From Marchantia polymorpha subsp. ruderalis (Eukaryota > Streptophyta > Marchantiopsida > Marchantiales > Marchantiaceae), in assembly GCA_037833965.1 (NCBI GenBank), contig AP031358.1, positions 1,620,001 to 1,684,000 on the forward strand: a stretch of DNA of 64,000 bases. The letters run 5' to 3'. Below, in pieces: positions 35,801-50,000 of the stretch; position 1 is the first letter of the stretch; each line of letters starts with the position of its first letter. Made by a program: the position numbers and the translations under genes. The notes under the pieces were generated by a model, which was given only the letters and a program-made list of their open reading frames with translations, was not told the origin of the DNA and did not search any database.

Positions 35801-38800
35801 GGGTCAGATTGTAGGACCCTACTCATTCCAACTGCACCAGTAGACAGGCCTGAGACTGACAACCCGTCTACTACGTCCACCTGTACAGATGATTCTTCAT
35901 CAAATTCATCTGGTCTCTTGGAATTCGCACCTCGAGCTTGAAATATTGGCAAAATGTTCACCTCCCTAGGTCCCTCTCTAGAGCTGTCAGGCCTTGCATC
36001 ATCTTGATCAGCATTCCTCCGACGCTCCACCAGTAACGTTCGAAGCCTTTGTTGTAGGTCGAGTGCTACTTCCATGCTCTTCTCCAGGTGAGACCTCAGC
36101 TTCGGGGTTTCCAACGCTTGGTCACATAGCCACTTCAGCAAGTAGACTCTCTGTAAGGGGGAGCAAGGCTGTGTTAGAGCGTAAGAATTTTAAAGCCATA
36201 CATGCAAAATGAAATGTCGGGGGAGGCAAACTGGCAATATACGAGGTGAAACTGATCAACGAAACTTTGAGCACATATGGGGTGTGGTGAAATTTACTTC
36301 TGCCAACGTCAGATGCCAGTAGTCTGTCTCGGCGAGCTTCAGGACGAGAGCACGCAGAGCTGAATGTACTGAGGCGTCTGACCTCCGCAGCTGGTCCTTC
36401 TCAGTTATGTCCTCAAAACATTGTCCCCTCAACTGATGGTGATCTTCTTGCTTGTCCAGTAATTTAGCTTCTGAGCCACTTTCCGGAGCGGAGGGTGCCT
36501 CCAGAAAGCCCGTGTCAACGGCAACGCAAGAGTGGCAAAACCAGTTTCCATCCGGAACCTCTGGCAGAGGTGGATTTAAGCAGTAAATGTGATATTCAGC
36601 ATCACAACCATCACAGAGAAGAACATTATCGTGATCGTCGTCGATGCCACAAACTTGGCAAGAATCATCTTCCCACGGTGCTTTGACAGGTTTGTTCACA
36701 TCGGATCCTGGTGGCTTCTCAGAATCAGCGGGGTTCTTTTCGCTCTCCTGATTCAGGTCTCCAGCATTCTGACCATCCGATCCTGTCAGAGCTGCCTGAT
36801 CTCCACCTCTTTGAAATACAAGAACCTACAATCACCTCAATTAAAGTTCGAGTGCGCATCAGAACTGACTCTGAAAACACTGATCACAAAACTTCTTACA
36901 TGTCCAGATCTGAGAGCTTGGTACCATCGATCTCTAGAACAAAGGTGCTGCTTGCAAACATTGTCTTCTACAAGTCTCCTAGTACAGTCAGTACAGACTG
37001 AACTGGTGGATGACACACCTGTTTGTTATATAAAGTATTAAAAAGCTCCGCTAGCTCGCTTGCAGCTGAGGCTTCGATGCTGCCACTATCATAGAGCGTA
37101 GCAACATTTCTCCAGATCTGCAATATAAACCATTCGAAGTTGATTATGTATACCGTAAGGCTACAATTACTGATCAACGTATCGCTAATTAATGTATGAA
37201 TATGATAAGACGTTCTAGACCCTAACACAGACTTCGAAAATGGATAGACTGCAAAATCGCAGATACACTGCAGAAAGTTTTGTGAAGCAGACAATCCACA
37301 ACACCGGGCCACGTAGGCCCGTGTGCTTGGAAGGCCTTTCTATCGAAGCAGAAAAGAAGACTGAAAAATCACTCAAGTTGAAAATCCGAGTTAACACGTG
37401 AACCTATAACCTGGGTGGTGTGTCCCACGGCTAGGCATCTGAGTCATTAGTATCATTGAAATTCCATCCAGCTCATTACAGAAACAGCGGAAAATGAAGT
37501 TAGTTGTTGGGGAGATCACGGTGTTTGCTGTAGAGGGTGAGGAAACGAAGGACACCGTTTCCTGTCCGGTGCAAAGTGGACGTATCAATGACATAGATGA
37601 CTTCAATGCCACCAATCAAAGGGTGATATCCGAGTCCTTCTGAGATCTGGACGACCATCAAACCCGCACGAAAGCGGCACCAGTTATCAGCATGAACTCT
37701 TGCAGTGGTCACTCACTGCACAAGATATTTGGCACATATAACGTTTGGAGAGGCAAAATACCATGAAGGTTAACTCCTCTCGAACAATGGTGAGGCTCTC
37801 ATCATTCATTACTTGTCTACGACGTCGTATCCTCGCTGTATCCTACAGCATTGCTCCATCCTGTAGCATGGGTTTACGCACTGGAATTTATGTGACGTAT
37901 GTCAAAAGTAGTGAGTTCTTGTTTCTGGAAAGGAGGAAAAGCTCACTATCTTCGTATTTTATTCTCCACCCGGTTAGCGTGGATAGCCTTAAAGAACAGC
38001 AATAATTCTTATTAAGGATTTCGTCGTGAGTTATTCGCGTGCGACTACGAACCTTATTGTCGATAAAGGATAGAAGATTGTGATTCAGATTCTTCTTCGG
38101 TTTGACAAGAAGGCTACAACGATTACCGAAGGAAGGAAGTAAATGAAAGAATCGAGAGCTTAGGACAATCACACGATTGTCGTAAGCCATCGAATCTTTC
38201 ATCTGTTTCCGAAACCCACAAAGAGAAGATACAGTGAAAGCTAAGGTACGTTTGTAGTTATCAGTGATAGTCAGCGTGGATTTCAAAAATCAAGCCAGAG
38301 CAGTACTTCACACCCGGACTTCACGAACATCACCGACCTTAGAACCATTTTGAGAGGTTCTAGAGTCAGTACCCTTGTAAGGTACTCTTTTTTTCAGAAG
38401 AAAGGAATAGTCGAAGTTGCAAAGGCTGTATTTGTAAAGGGCTTGTATCATGGGCTTAAGTTTCTTTGCTAAATATCTTTGCTTTGTAAGGAGCGAACTT
38501 GTTCACCAGATTTGATGGACTTGCAACACATCTCAGACAAGTTTCACAGATATCAAAGAACGACAAACAAAAGCTACCTGCTTCACGTCTGCAGCAAATG
38601 CATCCGGAGATGTTCCATACGCTCCAGCACCTAGCCTCAGATCGATGGCACGAAAGTCAAGAGGTCGTGCAAGTAAACCTTCCCCTTCGCTTTCATAAAA
38701 ATTTGTCATACACCTGTAGCTTTTAGAGACGACACGGAGTGTGTCCGCTGTTGCTACTTGTCGAAGTACGATACGACATCGCTGCATGACGACTTCTGGG

Positions 38801-41800
38801 GAAGGTAGAACTCGCTTTCGTTGTTTCTTGGTCTTTTTCAACTTCGGATCTGGATCCTCGCCTCGATACTTGTGCAGCACTTCCATGACCGCTCTCTGCG
38901 TAGAGATGAGAAAGTCAGGATGAAGGCCAGATCCATCCTTGTCACAGTGGGGATGCTTTAGCCAGAAACAATCAACTGAACCAGCTCGGGTCGTGCAAAG
39001 GTATGCACTGTTGCCGCATCATCAGTAAAAAACGGGCGGACATGCGAATCAGAAACCATGGGGACCCTCATCACACCGAACCAATGGGTTAAAAAGCCGA
39101 AAGAGATAACAAAAGACCCAGCCCCCTACAGGACACAAAAGGAAATGGACCACAACTACTCCGCTTATGTCGCTGGGATGAAAACTGGTGCACTAGAGGG
39201 CATGTGATAACCTTGTGAATGCATACAAACTTAATCTGAAAAAGACACTCCAAATTCAGTCTGAACTTCGGAGACGATAGTCAAGACAATGGAACGATAA
39301 ATTAAATCTTAGACATGTAATAAATTGGAAGAAATATAGGAGCAAAGAAGCTATCTCCATAGTTGTATTATTACAATACAAAGCAAGGCATTTCCTGCCA
39401 CCCCTAATTAGAACAAACAAAGTCAGGGATGACTGTAAGCTGAGCCCTCTCGCACCTAGACATCCGTAGACATCTCGCTTACACCAAATACCATCAGGTA
39501 AACAGCCAGGATAAAAGAAGGTAAAAGCGTGATGAGTACAGACTTCTATGGATTTAGCGCGACATGCGGCTACTCCCAGACTTACTTTGGTTGGCCCAGA
39601 AGCATTTCCTTTGTACACTTTCTTACTAATGGAGTATGTCAGCATCTCAGCTGCCCATGCAGGGGGGTTTGCTGCAAGCGCATCAATAACCCGGTTTCGG
39701 ATTCGCGATCCGACATTGGTGGGAAGCTTTGCAATTGGATCCAGAAGCTTGACCCAGAGAGCACTTTCACCAGATGAATCCTGACCGCGGGCTTCCTCAA
39801 CTACTTCTCTGGAGGCGCCGTTTTGAGGCGGTGTAGTGGGAGCTGCTGTGTCTTCATTTCCAAGCATCAACGTGGATATCTCCTTCTCTGCTTCTGCTAG
39901 TAACTGGCAGGAGATCAGAATGCATTAGGATATAGCAGATTCTTATATTACTCAATGCTTTAACGGGAGAAACTACAATCTCTTAGAAAGGAAGATGAAA
40001 GAAATTTATGGAAAACCGAGATAGCGCATCACAGCACATCAGAAACCAACCTGTGCATCAATTTCCATTCCTGCCACTCCATCAAGAGCTCCACAAAGAA
40101 CTCCTCCATCCCCTTGTATGCACCTTAAAATCTTCATACATTCCTCTCTCCTGTATTCGGCATTCTCGCCGATCTTCGAGATTCTCGACAGAGATATGAT
40201 ATATCGGCGGGCAACCTCAGGCCAAGTAACTTCGTTTATGGAAAAAGAACCTATCAACTTCTCTCTTCCAAGAGTTAAGTTTGAGCCGGTATCTCGGATC
40301 CGCTTCCTTCCCCTTTTGTGCTTAGACTCCTCCGAATCACCGGGAAATTCCTCGAATCCACAAACCTTCGATTGTAGATCAGATAACAAGAACTTCATCA
40401 ACGGTACATGAAGAGATGCTGCAGACGCAATTCCTCGTTCATCCATCACCTTTGATTCCGACTTTGGATGAACATCGGCACAGACGGCTCTTCCCTTTAC
40501 AACATCAGGTTCGAATTCCATCAAAGAGTTTCCATCATTAGATAGGCATCCAGATACTGTCTTACCATCTTCGTCCCAAAGGCGCTCCACGCGGCTTACA
40601 TCATTCTGTTGAGACCCCTGCGTGGTGCTCGACAACAGAGTGCGTCCAGGAAGGAGACTCTTCATTGGAGTTCGTGGACTTCCAGAGGTATCAGCACTGG
40701 TGCTTCTTGGTGCCACATCTGGAATGTCCAAGTTACGGATTGAATCACGCCTTTTGTCAGACTGAAACTTGCGATTAGCTGCCATGCAATCAGTTCCAAC
40801 TTCGAGTGGTGGGCTTGCATCTACACAAGCGCTTACACTTGCTGACCCACAGATGAGGCCTTTTTCCAAGTCCTCGAGCATGGGAGGCTGAGGAAAGCCA
40901 ATAAGGTTTGAAAACCGGCCGAGAAATTCCCAAATCTGTAAGAGGAACCAAGGAAGATAATTATAACCTTGCAAGCCTCCGTAGATAGTTAGATTTTAGG
41001 AAGATGTATGTGAGTGTATTCATGATTAATTTCCTTTGATAGTCTAAAGACCAGAAACCCCGCACCCTGGCTGGGCGTTGCTCATAGAAAATGGAGAATA
41101 TCTCTATCGTCTTTCCTGGGCGATATACCTGCACTAAAAATTTCTAAAACACACTCTGATAAAAAGCAAAGCACCGTCTGCAATTTAGAACTGACATACA
41201 ATAGGGCTTACGTTATTTCTCTCCAAGGTTGTCTATCCAGGAAAGTTCAGAAGTCATGTTTAATCTAAAAAATTCTGTCCAGTACTTCCCTTGAAAAGAT
41301 CAACCAGCTTGCGAAAGTAACTACGATAGCAGAATGACCAACCACAGTGGATAAAGCGTATTATAAACGGCAGACAAAACCCAAATATTGCACCGACAGC
41401 AAGAACCTAGAGCAAAAGGTTAGCAAAAGTAAAGGGTTTGCACAGAGGATCAGAATCCAAAACGTCCAGCATCAAAGCAGTATCCATACGGATAATGTAC
41501 ATCCATATGAACGAATCACCATGTAGCTGTCCAAGGACATACTAAAACAGCTCGTAATTAGCTAGAATGATCTGCTGAAGGGAAACACCATCACTGCGTC
41601 GAGGTGAGATATATATATATATACTTATATTTATATGCAAATACCTGCAGGACGTCCCCAACATATTCGGATGGCAACCTCAGTCTAAGGGAGTGACCTG
41701 GAGGAGGAGGCGGCCGCTCTCCTCGAAGAACTGAGACATCTGCTCCATCTTTACCAATAGCATCTTTACCAATAGCATCTTTACCAATATCATCTTTACC

Positions 41801-44800
41801 AATAGCATCTTTGACAATAACATCCGCCAGCTCCGCAGCTCCGGTCCCGTCTTCAACTGAGACTTCAGGAGCTTTTCTGTGCTTCCTTGCCTTCTCCCTT
41901 ATTCTCAAACGTGGGGGTTGAACAGTGACTTCAACTGGTTCCTGCGCTCTCCATGAAAGGCCTCGCTGTTTGAGTGACTTGTAACCAGAGCATTTATCCG
42001 AATTTAACAACCTTTCAATCAGTCCTATAACCAGAGTTTCGTTCAATCCAAATCGATCTTGCGAAAGCGTTTGCAACAGGTCTTTGGACTCAAGATCCTG
42101 TCTAGTCACTGGTTCTACAGCTGCAGGTGTTTCGTGTGTGCACATCATCAGTAAAGGCCCAAAGTTCTCAGACGCTTTCTGAAAGCGTTCCACGAATTGC
42201 TCTGCATAAAGCTTCCAAGCCTCAGCCGTAGAGGATGCCTCTACTGAAAATTCACCTATTATATCTCGTGGTTGCCGATCATCGCGCTTTTCTAAAACAG
42301 CCGTCGTGTCAGGATTACAAGTTCCATCTGCAATTCGGCTGTCTTCACAAACCTTCACATTTTCATATTGGACAGTCGATGGAAAGCTTTCCATGTCACC
42401 AAGAAGTGCTTTCAATGACTCCTCCTCCTCGACATCGTATACGCTGCCAAACGGGTTTTTTACTCTGTGAAATCCAGAAGATGGATTATCGACTGGACTG
42501 GTTTTAGTTCCCACTTCTTTTGTCGGCGAGTCTTTCCTAGTCTTCTCAGGAATGTCCACGTTGACGTCCACTGGGGCTCCTTTCACGTCACCCAACTCTA
42601 CCACTGTCAGACAGAACTTCCTGCTTACTCGGAAAATAGGTTGCGAGCTTCCACCATCAGCAACTTCGCTCACGCAGAAAGACGACGTGGTTCGATCATG
42701 CCACGTGCATCGATACCCAACAGGCCAAATGTGAAGTTCGTCCCAGTATCTCCGTTGTAAAGCGATGTGCCCAAGTGATTCGATAACCAGATCTCCAAGC
42801 TTGAAAGGCGGTTGCAACTGTATTCAAACTTTACGGCGTCAGTACCACAAGGAGAACCTTCTGAAACAAACAAGTCAGCAACGAAAGCATGCATACCAGT
42901 GAACAGTTTTCTAAATTCATCGCCACTGGATTTCAGAAGGAAAACACGGATCAGGTGAAAAAAGGCGAGACCAACAAGTATTGACGCGCGGAGCATTAAC
43001 ACCTTCTTTTCCACAAAACCCCCGTACAAAGAGAGAATTGAAATATATTCACCGCGAAAAATTGGCAGATTTTGGGCAAACAAAATTCTTATGTTTCAAC
43101 TGATCCTCACCTCCTCATGCCTTCTAGACAACTGTTGGAGCAATGACAACCATTCCTTGGATTGAGGTGTTTGAACCTCATGCTTTGCTTTCGATTTATC
43201 AAATAAATTGGACTTCAAGCCATCCCATAGTCCCAGATGCTTCATAACCTCTATCCGTGATCGAAATCGATGCTTTTCAGGCGAAATGTAATACTTATCC
43301 AAGTGCTTCTCATTCCTCCTCCTCTTCACATCAACCTCCCATCCCTCAGCTAGCACTAAACCATGCTTCTCTCTGATGGAATCCCTGAGCTGCTGTAATG
43401 TATCCACTGCAAATTTTTTTAATTGCGGATCATCAGTTCCCGATGGTGAAGCTTCTTCTCTGCCTTTCCTGGCCGGGGTGCTGTTTGGACCCACAGATGT
43501 AATGCTCACTCTATCAGGATATCCGATAGGACTCTTATTCCGTGACTTCTTTGACTGCTGACATTCTGGCCGCACACCAGCCACGTCTGCAGAGCTGGTC
43601 GGGCTGGTAGCAACACGAGGAGAAGTGGAAAAAACATTCTGACCTCCAAGCTCCAAAACCCCCACAGGTTCCCCGGCGTTTCTGGGTTCACACATAAGAC
43701 CTTCTGGAATATGTTCCAACAATCTACTTCCGTTCATTCTCTCTCCCTTCTCTTCGGTTTCAGACGGCTTAGTGGTACATAATGTCTCATCCGGGGCCAG
43801 ATTATCGGTGCTTATGCACTTAAGGCTATCGTCAGATTCTTGAAGCATGAAGGTTCCGCTCAATTGTACATGTGTAACTTCTGTCATCGAACCAGGCTCA
43901 TCCGGTACTCTTTCGACAGCAGCGTTGTCTGCCTCCCTTGAATCCAGCACAGGACTCGCTTGCGCTACCTCCTTCGCAACTGTGAGATCCGGTGAGGATT
44001 TTGTTGACAAACTTATACTAGAGTCTTCACTCTCGTCTGGACTCCCGGACAAATTGCTCTCAACCACTGGCATGATCTGTCCTGCAACTACGCTATCCAT
44101 AATTTTCTCCTCCCGTGCTACTGTAGGCTCCGCTGACGAATCTGCCTGATTCATATCATTCAAAACTTCCGGGTCCTCTACGGGGACAGGCAGCTCAATA
44201 TCAGACACACTTGTTATTACTTCTAGAGTGGATACACATGTCACCTCCTTCTCAATTACCACTGTCGGTTCAACGGAAGATAGCATCGACGTGCTTGCTT
44301 CAGTGACTTGAAGTTCCTCTAGAATGACGTGCGGCCGGCTTTCAACCAAGGACGATGATTCTGCTAAAATAGAATGCTTTCCTCCCTCGGCGCACTCTTC
44401 AACAATAGTACAAGAGACCTTTGGACCTGATACGGTTGACATTCCTGCCGGGACTGAAAGCATTACTTCGTTGACACATGAACTTTCCTCTGCTCGGGTA
44501 GGTTGGATTTCCTCTGATAGCTCAACTATCTCTGATGCACTCTCTGCCAAAGTGATCTCTGTGAACGCCGTAGACGGTCCAGGGCTGTCCGGCACCACAG
44601 TGACATTTAAAGGACCTATTTCAGCTTCCGGTGATTTGGCTTGCTCGGCCTTTGTAACCTCTTCTACAGAATCAGACGCCATACTTCTATCCAAATCATC
44701 TTCGACACTCTTCCGTGAAATACTTTCCGAAACTTTATTGTTGGCTTTCTCTGGATCCAAGGAATCGGTCTCGGGGGGTACGCTTTGATTTGAAGAATCC

Positions 44801-46167
44801 TGCCTGAAAGTTCAAGCAGAAGCACTCATAAGTTCACTGTCCATATCTTGTATAAATTGACACCACATGGCACCTGGCACCTGGCACCTGGCACATCCTG
44901 CACAACCTGTCACTTACAGCAATATATCCGACATGGCGACTAACCACTCTAGATCTCTCGAAGCAAGAGACAGCCAGAATACAATTACTCCGTTTCTAAA
45001 TATACGCCCTGCTGTGTAGGGATGTCATCAAACAAAATTCACAATTTCGAGATAATCATCACGGAATTCCGTATGAATAAACGGAATTACACTATGAGGA
45101 AGAATTTCACCCACAGAGTAAGTCCACAAAAGAACTCCACCCACTCGTTAAGATTTCATATTTAAAATGCTGTTCGGTGTGTGATGGGAAACTGAGCAAA
45201 AAACAAGATTAACACAAGCAGGGGTAAATTCATCAGTGTAGGACTCATATAAGTTGCCTTACCTCTGCTGATCGCCGTCAGGAACATTTGGCCCATTAGT
45301 GTGAACCAAATCTTGCTCAGTGTGCTCTGATGTTGCTGCCACGGGCACCTCTGATTGACTGACACCCACACTACTACAAGCTGTTCCTGGGACTTCATTA
45401 TGCACACCTACATCATCATCAGATGTCTTCCTCTCTCGACTAAATAGTATTCGTTCCAGGTTTTCCCTCACGGCTTTCGAGACACCAGCAGAGACTTCCG
45501 ATTCCGGATAGGAGGCGGAGCAAGAAGTACAAATCCAGTCATCGATGTCGGTAGCAGATTGCAGAGCGAGCTTCAAGCACGTAATGTGAAAGCTCCTCTC
45601 ACATCCGTCACAGACAATTGTTTGTTTGGAAACTTCAGGCTTCGAACAGCAAGCACACAAATTGGATTCCCCCAAGGAACCCTGCCCGGTTTCCCCAGGG
45701 AATGCAGCAGCTCGTTCTGTTGCGTGGACAACCACGCCATGAACTTTGAGCACCAAGTCCAGGGCCGTTCCTTTCCCGTCATCCTGACTTTCTACCTCTC
45801 TGCCATGATCTAGTACAGACCCAATTCCCCCATCGCTCCCACCGGGATAAAGCTCATTTTGCTTCCGTTTGTTCATAGGATGCTTTTGACTACGGGCATT
45901 GACTCGAGTGTTGGCCTGATCAGCATTTTTGAGCTCGACTGAGCTTGTCTCCTGTTCAGCTGAAGCTCCTGCTGTGCTAGCTCCCAATTCTCGGGTGTCT
46001 CCGCCTGCAGTGGCGATTTTTCTTCTCCTCTTCACTTCTGCGCCAATCCCTGATACAACTCCGGCCGGTTCACTCTCTCTTGGCCTGACCTTCTTCGGCC
46101 TTCCCCTGCCCGGACCACTCGGCGCAGGGGCAGGCACTGCATCTTTCCCACCACCGCTCATTTTCAT
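32852..46167 (-). CDS. MBD9: MBD9-like PHD/MBD/FYR/bromodomain chromatin protein
   Basis: Orthologue of Arabidopsis MBD9, a nuclear reader linked to SWR1/ISWI remodelling and H2A.Z deposition. Eleven coding exons: 45263-46167, 43111-44803, 41645-42817, 40051-40935, 39586-39903, 38578-38895, 37019-37117, 36900-36967, 36298-36808, 33436-36150 and 32852-33166 (9,000 nt, 2,999 aa; AtMBD9 is about 2,180). In order: AT-hook-like GRGRPKK, PHD1 (about 171-216), MBD (about 765-830), FYRN with IWPVGYR (about 876-935), FYRC (about 1059-1092), WHIM-like INEVTWPEVARRYI, LPTNVGSRIRNRV then YKGNASGPTK, bromodomain-like LARPLDFRAIDLRL, PHD2 (1870-1914), RRDLLGRDDIGRMYWG, a Cys/His cluster, and a C-terminal WCYWSSFTVAAKTATLSS block. 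The extra length is mainly acidic, serine-rich exon 2. The short exon 8 is the least certain. The 1,460-bp intron 6 may hold inserted DNA. Confidence 0.9.
41746..41820 (-). repeat. In-frame 15-bp minisatellite in MBD9 exon 3
   Basis: Five tandem 15-bp units (consensus CATCTTTACCAATAG on the plus strand) encode a pentapeptide repeat of the AIGKD type, at about residues 1201-1223 of MBD9. The period is a multiple of three, so changes in copy number would keep the frame. It lies between the FYRC region and a proline-rich segment, in a part likely to be disordered. Confidence 0.85.
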
Positions 46168-46772
46168 AAGAGGAGCATGTGTCACAACAGCCCAAACCTG
46201 TGGGAACCAGAAAACCACATTACATCCTTCGTACAATGCATGGCTCTCCTTTCTTCAGTCACCCGTGTCCATTGTGGCTCGATTTGCAGCCACTTCCATC
46301 GCCGCTGCAAATTCGAAAAAAATCCCAAAATAAAACGCGCACTTGCACCAGCACTCCTCACCAGTCCCGTGCGATCACATTTGCACCCCCGCTCTCAGCT
46401 AAGCCCACACCGCCTGCACATCTCCGCCCTCGAAATTCGCCCCTGCATCGATCAAATTCCTCGCTTTCCCGGCGACAACCCTAATCCACAACCAATTAGC
46501 CAGCAAGCGCTCCATCTCCTAAACTCCGACTACTGAATCTTGCGCTCCATCTCGCGCCGAGGGGAGGATTCGGATCGAAATCTTTTCGAATGCAGAATGC
46601 CGCCGCTGAGGATCGACAGTGAGCGGAAGCCGGAGTAGCGCCGCGACTCGAACTCCAGAATCGCCAAAGCAAAGCGCTCGGAAAAGAAAAGATCTGAGCG
46701 ACCTGCTCGTCGTCGGCGGGGCTCCGGTTCGAAGGCGACAGGCATCGACAGGAGGAGCGATCGTCGTCCGTC

Positions 46773-47093
46773 ATGGCACTCGCTGCTGCTCGCTCGCTTG
46801 TTTCTTCTTCTTCCTCGGCTCGGTTCCGCTCCGCTCTTCTTGCTCTGTCGGAGATTCTTCTTCGGCCGACGTTCGTTCTTCACCGGATCCTGCTCGGCTC
46901 GCTCGCTGGATTCCGACTGTCAGCTCCGTTCCCGGCTACAATTTCAAACGGAGCTCTCGCCGGGGCCGCGCCACGGGTTGCCCTTTATGTGGATACGACA
47001 AAGCTGAAGGAACGCAGCGGACGACTGCGTTCTCTCTCCTTGTTCCCTAGGTTGATGCGACGGGTGGCACATTCGGTACCTCCGAGGTTTTGA
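46773..47093 (+). CDS. Possible small organelle-targeted protein, divergent from MBD9
   Basis: A 106-codon frame starting MALAAARSLVSSSSSARFRS. The first 75 residues are rich in Ala, Ser, Arg and Leu with almost no acidic residues, like a mitochondrial or plastid presequence, and recall the N-terminal style of NFD6-type small plant proteins. No conserved domain is recognised. It would be divergent from MBD9, sharing a GC-rich promoter of about 600 bp. GC-rich 5' regions easily give such open frames, so it may be spurious or only the first exon of a gene. Confidence 0.3.
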   Translation: MALAAARSLVSSSSSARFRSALLALSEILLRPTFVLHRILLGSLAGFRLSAPFPATISNGALAGAAPRVALYVDTTKLKERSGRLRSLSLFPRLMRRVAHSVPPRF

Positions 47094-50000
47094 TGTTCTT
47101 TCTTTGGGGCTCAAAGGCACATGTAAATAATGTTTGTTATGGTGTTAATTGCACTTCTTTTTTTTTTTTTTAAAGAAATTTGGAGATAATTACTTGATTG
47201 TAACCTTGAAAATGAAACTACTTTCAGGTATTCATTTTATTTCGGTAGCCGCTAGTTACCACTCATACCCAATTTTAAAGAACCCCTAAGTCGATGCGAC
47301 AATTGAAGAGAAGTGGAGCACAATAGGAGAAGTAGTCGTGAACTTCTTTGAACAACTCTCGCAGTGACTTCATCGGCAACTCTAGCAGCGACTACACCAG
47401 CAACTGTCGCGTGGTATCTTGATGCTCTCGGTGCCAAGGAAGAATGGGAGCATTTCGGATATCCATCGGATCCAATCGGAGCGCGAGAAAAGTGCGCAGT
47501 GGTTCTTTAAAATTGGGAGTGAGTGGTGAATAGCAAAAAGTGAGTGGTGAATAGCGGCTAACTTTATTTTTCCTACAACATTTAATTCCAACTACCCACA
47601 TCCATGTTCAGATCTGCTTAATGCAGGAGTTCAAAGTATTGTGTAGCTTAAATTATCTAAACTAAATTCCGCTAGCTCACCTATTTATTGATCCTTTATT
47701 TATGCGTGAAAATTGTAGTATTGATTAATGAAATTGATTGAGTATTGAGATTGGATTTGCGTGATTGATTACTGATAATAGTGGATGGTGTTCTATGGCT
47801 TCTAAGCATGGAAGTTATTACGTTAAGGTTAATAACGTGTAGTTTGGATTGAAAGTGTGCTATCCGGCTACAAATAGCTAGCAAGTCAATAATCTACAAC
47901 GTCGATTTTGCATTGATTGTAGCAGCAAAAAGGAAATGAATGCAAAGCGCAAGACTTCTACCAATGTCGAATGATATTGTGGAGTTTTCTATAACAATAA
48001 TATTGAAAATCACGTAAGCGGTCAACATCATACAAAGTGGATTGTGTACAAACGTCTTCATTTGGTTTATTATCAAAATTTCTTCTTCAAGGTTTGTGTT
48101 CAAAAACTCTATTAATACGCATTTCTTGTTTTCATTTTTTGACAGTAAATTTACAATTGTGTTGGACATCAAGAAAAATATTGTGGACGTAATTGTGGAC
48201 GACATGATGTTTGATCTGACATATGTCTTTGACATCGATTTTGATAATGAGGCGGAGGAGTCGCATTCAGCAGTGAAGTTGTGTGCAATGCTATAACTTG
48301 CCAACGTGTTCAAAATTCAGCTTTGGAAAAATAGCAAACGTTATCATTATTCAAGCGTGTGGAGTAGCAAGAGCATGACGAGGACGATGTCAATTATGCT
48401 TAGTGTATCATTATGTCAAAGTCAAACTCATTGTGTTAAGTGATTCAAGATTCATCGGTCTCGGTTGCTTATGCATATCAAGTCAAAATATCTAACTTCA
48501 ACTACATTTCATCTAAGATGTATGTTTTTGCTTGCTATGCATCACTTCAACTAAAAAACAGTAATTACTTTCACTTGATTCAAGGATTGACGACTTATTG
48601 GATTAACTGCAAAATATCTTGAATGATCTCATTGACTCTTTCATTGATGATGTTACCTTTTTGGGCCGCTTAATCCTTACACGATTACGAATATTGACGC
48701 ATCAAATAATGTCATCAACGGTCGTTCAGCCGTTCCATTGTAATCTGTCTGAGACTTTGTCAACATCATGAATTTTAGTGTTGATTTTATTGTTGACAAA
48801 GTTGATAAAGCCAGCAAAGACTTGTTGGCCTTGATCAAATTCGTGAAGTGTCCGCCCTTTGCCATGTACACAACAACGCGCTGATCAATTTATCTTCTTT
48901 TTTACTTGTGCTATTGCACGAGCTCGTCAAACTATCAGCTGCCGAGTCTTTTCTCAAGATCCGTCAACACAACTATCAACTAGAGCACCGTTGTTCTGCA
49001 AAGTAAATTGATGTTTTCGCCGAATATTCTTATTTCATGTTTACCGATCTTAGCACGTCCTCAAGCAAAGCATTGATGTGTTGTCGAGTCTATTGGTCTG
49101 TCACAATTGCTTGAGTTAAATCTGATACAGATATTCAAATCTGATTGAATCCTCACCATATTATTTTTTGAAACTGTGATTGTGGAGTCTAAGTTTTCTG
49201 TTTTGCAATGGGAGAAGTACAACTTTCGCAAGAGCTTGTCGTGAAGGCGTGATCCAATCAAACCAGTGGATTTTATTAAGTAGTTAAAATAGTGATTTGC
49301 ATTTTTATGTTTGATAATATTCACATTTACACATTGTCTAAAGGAAGCTATTCTAATGCGATTAAGCTAATTTAGCTAATTTAAACTCTTGACCAGACCA
49401 AGCAGATTAGCCCATGTTCCAATACGAGTTTTGGATTATATATATTTTACTATAAAAATTGAAACTCATTTGATGTACTATACTTACCAAGCCAATTTGT
49501 CCAACAAAGCTCTTGAAACATTCATCTGTCAACTATCAAATTACAAAAACTCATATTGAAACATAAAAGACAGTGGGATGGAGTGACATCAAATGTCTCA
49601 ATGTATAAGATAAAATGTCTTCGATTCCATCAAGTGTTTTGTGTTTGAGTTATATGTGTTTTGCATGAATATGCGTCATACATTTTTATACTGTTACTAT
49701 AATAAGATATATCAAATCCAAAACTAGTATTGAAACATGAGTTTTAACCGACTAAGGTGTTGTAAGAAACTCTAATTCATTATAACCCATGTGTACTATG
49801 ATTCATTTGAAGTATTGTAAGAAATCCCAAATGAATCATGTGTTTTCATAGCAAATGTTTCTAGTTTCGTAGGGATTTCATCAAGTAACATTCTTAAACA
49901 AAATGTGAATGTGACGTTGAAATTATTTTTTTCAACAATTTTTTTAATAATATTAGTCTGATTTAGATTTGAAAATTTTCAAATCCAAATCTTATTTTCA

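Noticed and set aside
37118-38577. Open frames inside MBD9 intron 6
   Set aside because: They lie wholly within an intron whose flanking exons join in frame. No domain was recognised, although inserted repeat DNA is possible.
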